Assembly (NCBI RefSeq): GCF_900156375.1
Contig: NZ_FTNK01000004.1
Location: 372,001-436,000, forward strand
Length of the DNA: 64,000 nucleotides
DNA from: Paenibacillus macquariensis
GTDB lineage: Bacteria; Bacillota; Bacilli; Paenibacillales; Paenibacillaceae
Direction: 5' to 3'
Shown: positions 18,919 through 26,550 of the stretch, in pieces
Position numbering within the stretch: the first letter of the stretch is position 1
Layout of the letters: every line of letters begins with the position of its first letter
The notes under the pieces: generated by a model
What the model saw: only the letters and a program-made list of their open reading frames with translations
The model's database searches: none
What the model was told of the DNA's origin: nothing
Made by a program: the position numbers and the translations under genes

Positions 18919-19950
18919 ATGAAAGTATGGATGTGGCCGAAATCGAGCGAGTTGAACTTTTACAATGACTTATTAACAAATTCGTTATGCGGTGCAGGAA
19001 TGGACATTAAGGATTTGAAGCATGGCAAGCTAATGCTGAAGGTAGGCCAAGCGAAACCGGGCGACATTGTCCATATTCACTGGATGCACCATGCTTACCA
19101 GAATCGTAATCCACTATTGTTTATCGTGAAATCGTTCATTTTTATTATAACGATGATGTATTTGAAGATGCGGAATATACAGTTGATCTGGACGATTCAT
19201 AATCTGTACCCACACAACGCCAAGTATCACAGAATGGAGCGCTATATGCGTCGCTTGATTTGTCGTTTCTGTAATAAATTGATAGTAGCTTCGGAGTCTA
19301 TTAAACGAAAAGTAATGACTGAATTCGATGTTCCAGCTAAGAAGTTATTCGTGGTGAAACATGGCCATTATTTGGGAGTGTACAAGCGTGAAGGTACAGA
19401 TTTCAGACAGGTCTATAACATTCCCGAGGATGCTGATGTCTACTTATTTCTCGGTGCAATCAAAGCATATAAGGGTGTCGAGGATCTAATCGAAGCCTTT
19501 AATGCTGTGAAGTCGAAACAATCTTATCTAATTATTGCAGGCAAAGCAGACGTAGAGATGACAGCGTATCTTAAGCATGTTAAGGATATCGATAATATCA
19601 TTATGGAGCTACAGTTTATTCCCAATGAATCGATTGCCGATCTAATTAGCGCTGTAGATGTTATGGTGATGCCGTACAAAGAGATTACAACTTCAGGTTC
19701 AGCGATACTTGGTCTATCGTTCAAGAAGTTGATCATCATGCCAAACAATGACTTCATTGATGAATATTTCACGGAAGACATGGTCGTTAGATATGATCCA
19801 TCAGATGATAACGGACTAACTAACGCAATGAAAGTCGCATTGAATGTGAAAAAAGAGAACAAATCACCAAATTATGAAAAAGTATTGAAGGAATTGGAAT
19901 GGAGCACCATTGCGCAAAAGATAAAAAACGTTTATCAAGGATGGGGATGA
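18919..19950 (+). CDS. Glycosyltransferase (GT4-like)
   Basis: A 343-aa GT-B protein somewhat shorter than its neighbours. GDIVHIHWMHHAYQNRNP and IWTIHNLYPHN in the N-terminal half and FLGAIKAYKGVEDLIEAF plus MPYKEITTSGSAILGLSF in the C-terminal half follow the pattern of family 4 enzymes, such as EpsF- or GumI-like mannosyltransferases. The E-x7-E acid block is replaced by this TTSGS-type segment, as in several EPS enzymes. AGGGAG lies 11 nt before the ATG. Specificity unknown; a GDP-mannose donor is plausible given manC downstream. Confidence 0.82.
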   Translation: MKVWMWPKSSELNFYNDLLTNSLCGAGMDIKDLKHGKLMLKVGQAKPGDIVHIHWMHHAYQNRNPLLFIVKSFIFIITMMYLKMRNIQLIWTIHNLYPHNAKYHRMERYMRRLICRFCNKLIVASESIKRKVMTEFDVPAKKLFVVKHGHYLGVYKREGTDFRQVYNIPEDADVYLFLGAIKAYKGVEDLIEAFNAVKSKQSYLIIAGKADVEMTAYLKHVKDIDNIIMELQFIPNESIADLISAVDVMVMPYKEITTSGSAILGLSFKKLIIMPNNDFIDEYFTEDMVVRYDPSDDNGLTNAMKVALNVKKENKSPNYEKVLKELEWSTIAQKIKNVYQGWG

Positions 19951-19953
19951 ACG

Positions 19954-20859
19954 ATGAATATTACAGTAACGGTAGCCATTTGCACGCATAACCGAGCGAA
20001 GGATACAGGAGAGGCCATTGAGAGCGTCTTGATTCAAAGTTTTCCTAATGAGGAAATTGAAATTATCGTCATCGATAATCGATCGACAGATAATACCGTC
20101 GAGGTAGTGAATAACTTAAGACTTCGGCATGGTTCAAGGATACGTTATATATTCGAAGATAAACTGGGATTATCCGTTGCCCGTAATCGAGCCATTCGGG
20201 AGGCAAGAGGTAAATACATTCTCTTCTTGGATGATGACGCTTTGGCTTCAATCGAGTGGGTGCGGAACATCGTAGAAGTGTTTGAAAGTGATTCGACCAT
20301 TGGATGTGTAGGAGGCAAGATCGAACCGATCTGGGAAAACAAGGAACCGGACTGGATTCCGCAGGAGTATCGATCGGTATTCACGATTCTCGATTATTCA
20401 AGTGAAGTGAAGGAAATGCCGTCGCCATCTATTCCATATGGGGCGAATGTTGCTTTTCGAGTAAGTGTCTTCGATCATATGAAGCCATTTCGTGAGGACT
20501 TGGGACGGGTCGGAACAAACTTGTTGTCGAGCGAAGAAAGCGAATTGATTGCGAGATTACGTGAAGGATACAAGGTGTACTATACTCCCTTTGCCCCGGT
20601 CAAGCACAAAATAGCAAAGGAACGAACGACGAAGAAATGGTTCTTGAAACGGATGTTCTGGCAGGGAGTGAGCGATGCGGTGAAACGCAAAGATAAGAGC
20701 TCCATAGCGATTCTGAAGCATACGATTCGTATGTTCCAGGCTATTCTTTCATCGATACTCACGATTTTTCATTTCAAAACGTTTATTCGACAAGTTGTAA
20801 AAATATGTTACCGCAACGGGTCACTTGTGGGTATCTTGCGATATAACGGTAGGGGTTGA
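19954..20859 (+). CDS. Glycosyltransferase family 2
   Basis: A 301-aa GT-A inverting glycosyltransferase. VAICTHNRAKDTGEAIESVL at the N-terminus, IEIIVIDNRSTDNT (first Asp), GLSVARNRAIREARGKYILFLDDDA (metal-binding DDD near residue 91-93) and the later PYGANVAF block are the standard family 2 signs. A hydrophobic stretch near the C-terminus (about residues 255-270) may bind the membrane. Four bases after the previous gene and nine before the flippase gene. Confidence 0.92.
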   Translation: MNITVTVAICTHNRAKDTGEAIESVLIQSFPNEEIEIIVIDNRSTDNTVEVVNNLRLRHGSRIRYIFEDKLGLSVARNRAIREARGKYILFLDDDALASIEWVRNIVEVFESDSTIGCVGGKIEPIWENKEPDWIPQEYRSVFTILDYSSEVKEMPSPSIPYGANVAFRVSVFDHMKPFREDLGRVGTNLLSSEESELIARLREGYKVYYTPFAPVKHKIAKERTTKKWFLKRMFWQGVSDAVKRKDKSSIAILKHTIRMFQAILSSILTIFHFKTFIRQVVKICYRNGSLVGILRYNGRG

Positions 20860-20867
20860 AGTAGAAC

Positions 20868-22220
20868 ATGGCAGAGCTCACCATTCGCAAAGAAATGAAG
20901 GATAGCGGACTCTTTCAAACGATTCTCCGCACAAGTGCAACCAATCTCCTAGTCATGATCATCAGCACACTGACCTCGATTGTGACGGCCCGCATGTTCG
21001 GTGTTGTGGGTAAAGGGGAGTTCTCGGCCATTCTATTTTGGCCAACGTTACTAGCAGGTCTTGTGGGGTTTGGTCTTCCAACCTCATTAATTTATAACCT
21101 CAAGCAAAACAAAGGTAATGGAGCTGATTTCGTCCGGGCGGGGTTTCTGTTCCAGATTCCTGTCAGTGTGATTGTCGGGTTCGTCGCTTGGATGTGGTTG
21201 CCCGTATGGCTTGGTAATTATCCGGAAGCTGTTATTCAGACCGCTAGGTGGTATACGGTACTGATGCTTCCCATATTACTTGCAGTCAATTTAATCTCGG
21301 CTCTGGCTCAGAGCACAGGCAAGTTCAACGTATATAATGGCATTCGATTATATTTTCCATTGATCAATCTGATTGGACTTATGGTGTTATGGTCATTGGA
21401 TAATTTAAGTCTTCATTCAGCTGCACTGGTGTTTCTAGTAACCAGTGTATTTGTTATATTGTGGGCTTTATACAGTGTAAGAGAAGAGCTTCGAATTCAT
21501 TGGTTCAAGGGCTTGGGAAATCTACAGGCAGCAAAGACGCTATTCGGATACGGTAGTAAAGTATTCGGAGTAGAGCTGCTAGGAACACTGTATTCTCAGT
21601 TCGATAAAATCATTATTCTTTCTATGCTAACAGCAAGAGACCTAGGATTGTACACCGTCGTCTATGCATTATCACGTGTATTCAATGTTGTGCAGACAGC
21701 TATTACGAATGTTATTTTTCCGAAGGTCACCGGTATGGATAAGAATACGATTATATTTACGGTTGGTAGGGCATTCCGGTTATCCATGCTCTTGATGACC
21801 ATCGTAGTTATTCCTTGCATGTTCATCGGTCGGTATCTAATGGGTGTACTGTTCGGTGCACCTTTTCTAGAGGCGAGTGGATCTTTCTATCTTCTGTCTA
21901 TTGAATGCATTCTCGGTGGTGGATCATGGATACTTGCCTCCTCGTTTAATGCGATGGGAAGACCGGGTCTTGTATTAGTTCGTCAACTGATCGCACTGGC
22001 TGTAACGATCGGGTTGTTCTTCGTATTGACGCCATTATACGGGTTAAATGGAATCGCGCTTGCGTTATTCATTGGAGCGATCATTCGACTAGCGGTGACG
22101 ATGGCAGCGATGCGGATCGTCTTTCAGGTGAAGCTGAGCGGGATGATATTCGACAAGGATGATTTTCGTTTTCTAGTAGAACGCATGCAAGACAAAATAA
22201 AAAGCAAGGGAGCGCGCTAA
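20868..22220 (+). CDS. Lipid-linked oligosaccharide flippase (Wzx-like)
   Basis: A 450-aa polytopic membrane protein of the polysaccharide transporter (MOP/PST) family, with about twelve to fourteen hydrophobic segments and the N-terminal signature TSIVTARMFGVVGKGEFSAILFWP. The segment LGLYTVVYALSRVFNVVQTAI near the middle is also typical. It would flip the finished undecaprenyl-linked repeat unit outward for the polymerase at 14010. The next gene starts one base after its stop. Confidence 0.92.
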   Translation: MAELTIRKEMKDSGLFQTILRTSATNLLVMIISTLTSIVTARMFGVVGKGEFSAILFWPTLLAGLVGFGLPTSLIYNLKQNKGNGADFVRAGFLFQIPVSVIVGFVAWMWLPVWLGNYPEAVIQTARWYTVLMLPILLAVNLISALAQSTGKFNVYNGIRLYFPLINLIGLMVLWSLDNLSLHSAALVFLVTSVFVILWALYSVREELRIHWFKGLGNLQAAKTLFGYGSKVFGVELLGTLYSQFDKIIILSMLTARDLGLYTVVYALSRVFNVVQTAITNVIFPKVTGMDKNTIIFTVGRAFRLSMLLMTIVVIPCMFIGRYLMGVLFGAPFLEASGSFYLLSIECILGGGSWILASSFNAMGRPGLVLVRQLIALAVTIGLFFVLTPLYGLNGIALALFIGAIIRLAVTMAAMRIVFQVKLSGMIFDKDDFRFLVERMQDKIKSKGAR

Positions 22221-22221
22221 T

Positions 22222-23232
22222 ATGCAAGGGAAACCTAATGGTCACCCGATGGATTTATTGAAAACAGAGCTGCGTAAAATTCTGAATGTGATCCCGTCGG
22301 GATCGAGTATTTATTATATAGACTACCCTGTTTATAACAATGGCGGGGACTTATTGATTATGAAGGGCACCGAGGCGTTCTTTAGAGATCATAATATTCA
22401 CGTTCAAGCGCGATACAGCGTTCTTGATTTCCCAGATGAACTCGTCATACCAAAGGATCAGATCATAGTCCTTCAGGGCGGAGGGAACTTCGGAGACTTG
22501 TATCCAGTCCATCAGAGATTGCGTGAGAGAATTGTTGCTGAATATATCAATAATCGGATCGTATTACTTCCTCAGACGATCTTTTTTAAAGAAGAATCGG
22601 AATATGACCGTACGGCGCAACTTTTTAATAACCATAGGGATACTCATCTTTTTGTAAGAGATACCTTGACCTATGGGGTAGCTATTCAGAAATTTCATAA
22701 CTGTCACGTCTACTTATCGCCTGATATGGCGCATCAACTGTGGCCGATTACTCCGAAAAGTAGACCTGATAAAGACCTACTCTGTTTCTTCCGGACGGAT
22801 ATTGAGAAGACAAGCGAGCAGTTACAATTCGAATCGGATGGACAGGGCGATTTCTTAGATTGGGCTTCCTTATACAATCGAGTGGAGAAAAAGGCTATCA
22901 ACATGATCGCCAAAGTCATGAGAAAAGGGAGTGGCCCTCTACCGATGCATGCTATCTGGGATAAGTATAGTGATTACTTAGTGAGCAAAGCGGTCAGACG
23001 CTTCAGCGGTTATCGCAATGTGCAGACTTCAAGGTTACATGGTCATATTCTAGCTTGCTTAATGGACAAGCCCAACACATTACTCGATAATTCATACGGC
23101 AAAAATTCAAATTACTATAATACCTGGACTAGCGGAATCGAATCGTCACAACTCGTAGTGAAAAGATCTAAGATTACGCGGTTATATGAAGAGGCGTTGC
23201 TTAAAAAAACGAAGCTTATGCTATCGAAGTAA
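22222..23232 (+). CDS. Polysaccharide pyruvyl transferase
   Basis: A 336-aa enzyme of the polysaccharide pyruvyl transferase family (EpsO/EpsI, CsaB-like), which forms pyruvate ketals on sugars using phosphoenolpyruvate. Family marks are NGGDLLIMKGTEAFF, IIVLQGGGNFGDLYP, LLPQTIFF, LFVRDTLTYGVA and the late TSRLHGHILACLMDKPNTLLDNSYGKNS (key R-L-H-G-H). Length is normal. This gives the polymer acidic ketal groups. It is the last gene before a 530-bp gap containing two long palindromic elements. Confidence 0.93.
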   Translation: MQGKPNGHPMDLLKTELRKILNVIPSGSSIYYIDYPVYNNGGDLLIMKGTEAFFRDHNIHVQARYSVLDFPDELVIPKDQIIVLQGGGNFGDLYPVHQRLRERIVAEYINNRIVLLPQTIFFKEESEYDRTAQLFNNHRDTHLFVRDTLTYGVAIQKFHNCHVYLSPDMAHQLWPITPKSRPDKDLLCFFRTDIEKTSEQLQFESDGQGDFLDWASLYNRVEKKAINMIAKVMRKGSGPLPMHAIWDKYSDYLVSKAVRRFSGYRNVQTSRLHGHILACLMDKPNTLLDNSYGKNSNYYNTWTSGIESSQLVVKRSKITRLYEEALLKKTKLMLSK

Positions 23233-23251
23233 AGTTACAGTGCGGAGATGT

Positions 23252-23387
23252 CCGCTACGGTGACGGATTGTCCTTACGATCGCTGTTGCCCTCAGATTTC
23301 TTGATCATATACCGCTTATAGCGGTAGAAATCCAATGGCAAAGGCGAACACTGCCGTTTCTCCAGGACAATTCCGCCCCCTTCGCTA
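23252..23387. repeat. Interspersed palindromic element, copy 1
   Basis: 136 bp, itself an imperfect palindrome: the ends (CGCTACGGTGACGGATTGTCC and GGACAATTCCG...TTCGCTA) pair, as do TTGCCCTC.GATTTCT and AGAAATcc...GGCA around a centre ACCGCTTATAGCGGT. It matches the reverse complement of 23563-23695 over its whole length at roughly 80-85% by eye. The pattern resembles non-autonomous REP/MITE-like repeats. Confidence 0.8.
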
Positions 23388-23426
23388 GAATCTGCACGGT
23401 AAGAGAGAGAGTAATGTTTTAGAGAT

Positions 23427-23454
23427 TTAAGTGAGGCAGAAACGCCTCACTTAA
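23427..23454 (+). terminator. Strong hairpin between the two palindromic elements
   Basis: TTAAGTGAGGC (23427-23437) pairs perfectly with GCCTCACTTAA (23444-23454), loop AGAAAC. There is no U run after it, so it may be a processing or stalling hairpin rather than a classic terminator. Confidence 0.5.
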
Positions 23455-23562
23455 TTAAGAGAGTATGCAGTGAGTATGCATTTGAATTTGCATTTTATTT
23501 TTAGTGTTAACACAGGAAAAATAACGAAATCTGTGATGAAAAATGTTGGATCAAACAGAATG

Positions 23563-23695
23563 TAGCGAAGGTGACGGAATTGTCCTGAAGAAGCGACAGC
23601 GTTCGCCTTTGCCCTCGAATTTCTACCGCTATAGCGGTTTAATCAAGAAATTAGAGGGCAACAGCGATCGGAGGGACAATCCGTTGCCGTAGCGG
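23563..23695. repeat. Interspersed palindromic element, copy 2 (inverted)
   Basis: 133 bp matching copy 1 in inverted orientation, with the same internal dyad (TACCGCTATAGCGGT near 23623-23637). Together the two copies bracket about 175 bp inside the eps gene run, between the pyruvyl transferase gene and manC. Confidence 0.8.
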
Positions 23696-23760
23696 CTTGC
23701 TTCACAAAAACTTAGGCATCAAGAAGCTAAGTTTCACAAAAACTTTTAGGAGGATTCATT

Positions 23761-25131
23761 ATGAAAATTGTTCTTCTATCCGGGGGATCAGGCAAACGCC
23801 TGTGGCCGTTATCCAATGAATCACGTTCCAAACAGTTCTTGAAGGTGTTGGGAAATATCGATGGTGAACGGGAATCGATGGTACAACGCGTGTGGGGACA
23901 GATTTCCAATGCTGGACTTCGCGATCATTCGTATATCGCAACAAGTAAGTCACAGGTTGAAATGATTCACAGCCAGCTCGGAAGCGAGATCGAAGTGATC
24001 GTGGAGCCGGAGAGAAGAGATACATTTCCAGCCATCGCGTTGGCAGCTACCTATTTATATTCGGTTCAAGGCGTTAGCTTAGATGAGACTGTTGTTGTGA
24101 TGCCTGTTGATCCATACGTGGAGGAGTCATTCTTCCACAAGACAAAAGAGTTAGAACATGTTCTTAATGAGTCGGGTGCGGATTTGGCGCTTATGGGCGT
24201 GAAGCCAACGTATCCTTCTGAGAAATACGGATATATCGTTCCAAATGTCGGTACTAAGGCTGATGAGCCTTTCATAACCGTTCAAAGTTTTCGAGAGAAA
24301 CCCCGTGAGGAAGAAGCGGTAGCCATGATTGAACAGGCTGCACTTTGGAACTGCGGCGTTTTTGCTTTTAAGCTTGATTTTCTCATTAACATTCTGATCG
24401 AAAAGGGTTATCCGATCCAGTACGATGAGATGTCGAAACAGTATGGAAGAATTCCTAAGAACAGTTTCGACTACGAAATCGTGGAGAAAGCGACTCACAT
24501 CGTTGCACTTCCCTATGAAGGTGATTGGAAGGATTTAGGTACGTGGAATACATTGACTGAGCAGATAGAATCCTCACTCATTGGCAAAGGAATTATCAGT
24601 GGTGAATCGACAAATACGCATGTCATCAATGAACTGGATATACCGATTACACTCCTTAACTTATCCAACGTGATTGTTGCTGCAAGCCCGGATGGGATTC
24701 TGGTGTCGGACAAGGCATCCAGTCCTATGATTAAAGAAGTCATGAAACATTCGGATCAACGACCGATGTATGAAGAACGACGTTGGGGACGTTATCGCGT
24801 ACTCGATTACTTGAAATATCCAGACGGACAAGAAGTGTTAACGAAACGAATCTGTGTCGCGCCGGGTCAGAATTTAAGCTATCAATACCACCTACTTAGA
24901 AACGAAGTATGGACTGTCGTTGCTGGTGAAGGTGAGATGGTACTGAATGATAAGCACCTTCTAGTGAAGGCTGGAGACGTCTTAGTCATTTCCAAAGACA
25001 CTAGACATAGCCTGCGGGCAAATACGGAGATGGATATCATCGAAGTGCAAACGGGCACTGAACTTATTGAAGAGGACATCGTGAGACTTGCATTCGATTG
25101 GAACGAGATTATGCAACTGTGCACTGTGTAA
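23761..25131 (+). CDS. manC: Mannose-1-phosphate guanylyltransferase / mannose-6-phosphate isomerase
   Basis: A 456-aa type II bifunctional-length enzyme. Residues 1-270 form the GDP-mannose pyrophosphorylase (LLSGGSGKRLWPLSNES with SRSKQFL; VEPERRDTFPAIALAA; YGYIVPN; FREKP). Residues about 335-456 form a cupin mannose-6-phosphate isomerase-like domain (RRWGRYRVL, LSYQYHLLRNEVWTVVAGEG, DTRHSLRA). It makes GDP-mannose for the repeat unit. The strong AGGAGG precedes its ATG by 7 nt, and 530 bp of palindromic DNA precede the gene, so it may have its own promoter. Confidence 0.93.
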   Translation: MKIVLLSGGSGKRLWPLSNESRSKQFLKVLGNIDGERESMVQRVWGQISNAGLRDHSYIATSKSQVEMIHSQLGSEIEVIVEPERRDTFPAIALAATYLYSVQGVSLDETVVVMPVDPYVEESFFHKTKELEHVLNESGADLALMGVKPTYPSEKYGYIVPNVGTKADEPFITVQSFREKPREEEAVAMIEQAALWNCGVFAFKLDFLINILIEKGYPIQYDEMSKQYGRIPKNSFDYEIVEKATHIVALPYEGDWKDLGTWNTLTEQIESSLIGKGIISGESTNTHVINELDIPITLLNLSNVIVAASPDGILVSDKASSPMIKEVMKHSDQRPMYEERRWGRYRVLDYLKYPDGQEVLTKRICVAPGQNLSYQYHLLRNEVWTVVAGEGEMVLNDKHLLVKAGDVLVISKDTRHSLRANTEMDIIEVQTGTELIEEDIVRLAFDWNEIMQLCTV

Positions 25132-25162
25132 ATGAAACAAACTTAATGAAGGAGTGTTGACA

Positions 25163-26503
25163 ATGAACATTACGGTTATCGGAACCGGTTATGTAGGTCT
25201 CGTGTCAGGCGTCTGTTATGCGGAACTCGGCAACCAAGTCATATGTGTAGATAAGGATCCGCGAAAGATTGATATGTTGAATGCCGGTGGGATACCGATC
25301 TATGAGCCGGGACTGCAAGAATTAGCTACGGCCAATCGCGAGGCTGGAAAACTATCATTTACGGGGGATCTACCCAGTGCTGTACGACAATCGGACATTA
25401 TCATCATAGCGGTTGGAACGCCACCATTACCAAATGGAGAGGCAAATCTTGCTTTTATTGATCAAGTAGCGCTTGAAATTGCAGGTGCGATGAACGGTTA
25501 CAAGATCATTGCTGTGAAAAGTACTGTACCTGTTGGAACAAATGAACGACTTGCTAAATTAATCCGATCCAGATCGGACAAGACCTTTGATAGTATTTCA
25601 TTGCCAGAGTTTCTACGAGAGGGTTCGGCGATCGGGGATACTTTGCATCCCGACCGAATCATCATTGGTGCAGAAAGCCAGAGTGCTGCTGACACGATGT
25701 CTGAACTTCATAAGCCACTAACGGAACAAATCGTTGTGACAGATATCCGTAGCGCAGAGATGATAAAATACGCATCTAATGCCTTTCTAGCGACAAAGAT
25801 ATCATTTATTAATGAGATTGCCAACATTTGCGAAAAGGTAGGCGCAGACGTGACTAAAGTGGCGGAAGGGATGGGTTATGATAAGCGAATTGGTCCATCA
25901 TTCCTGAAAGCTGGTATCGGATATGGAGGTTCTTGTTTTCCAAAGGATACAAGTGCATTAATTCAGATTGCTGGTCATGTGGATTATGAATTTAAGTTAC
26001 TACGCTCCGTTGTGGAAGTGAATCAGGGTCAACGCTTTAACGTCATTCGCAAGCTGGAGAATATATTTGACGGTGAGTTGGAAGGGAAGACGGTTGCTGT
26101 GTGGGGATTAGCATTCAAGCCCAATACGGATGATGTTCGTGATTCACCCGCCTTGGAGATCATTCAGCATTTAGTTGATAACGGTGTAAAAGTGAAAGCT
26201 TATGACCCAATTGCGATGGAAAGCTTCCAAGCTTTATTCGGTAAGGACGGCGTCGAATGGTGCGATGGAGCGCTTGAAACCGCTAGAGATGCGGATGCAT
26301 TGTGCTTATTGACGGAGTGGGATGAATTCGCAAAGGTAGATCTATTACAGCTACAAAGTGTATTGAAACAGCCGATTCTCATAGATGGTCGAAATGTATT
26401 TAAAGAAGAGCATCTGTTGGGAACAGATTTCATTTACTATTCGGTGGGTCGTCCTAATCTAAACCAGGGCGTCAAACAACAGATGCCCGTGCTGAAATTT
26501 TAG
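25163..26503 (+). CDS. ugd: UDP-glucose 6-dehydrogenase
   Basis: A 446-aa NAD-dependent enzyme that oxidises UDP-glucose to UDP-glucuronate. The Rossmann start ITVIGTGYVGLVSGVCYAELG, the VPVGT block, LPEFLREGSAI, the catalytic Cys258 in GYGGSCFPKDTSAL and the C-terminal WGLAFKPNTDDVRDSPAL are all intact. ATG 25163 is chosen because AAGGAG ends 8 nt before it; a GTG nine bases upstream overlaps that site. TuaD/Ugd-type length. It uses the product of the galU gene of this locus and gives the polymer uronic acid. Confidence 0.95.
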   Translation: MNITVIGTGYVGLVSGVCYAELGNQVICVDKDPRKIDMLNAGGIPIYEPGLQELATANREAGKLSFTGDLPSAVRQSDIIIIAVGTPPLPNGEANLAFIDQVALEIAGAMNGYKIIAVKSTVPVGTNERLAKLIRSRSDKTFDSISLPEFLREGSAIGDTLHPDRIIIGAESQSAADTMSELHKPLTEQIVVTDIRSAEMIKYASNAFLATKISFINEIANICEKVGADVTKVAEGMGYDKRIGPSFLKAGIGYGGSCFPKDTSALIQIAGHVDYEFKLLRSVVEVNQGQRFNVIRKLENIFDGELEGKTVAVWGLAFKPNTDDVRDSPALEIIQHLVDNGVKVKAYDPIAMESFQALFGKDGVEWCDGALETARDADALCLLTEWDEFAKVDLLQLQSVLKQPILIDGRNVFKEEHLLGTDFIYYSVGRPNLNQGVKQQMPVLKF

Positions 26504-26550
26504 AGTACTAATCAAATCCATATCCATATCCATATTAAGGGGTGAACGAA

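Noticed and set aside
23252..23695. Insertion sequence inside the eps operon.
   Set aside because: There is no transposase frame between the inverted repeats; the elements are palindromic repeats only.
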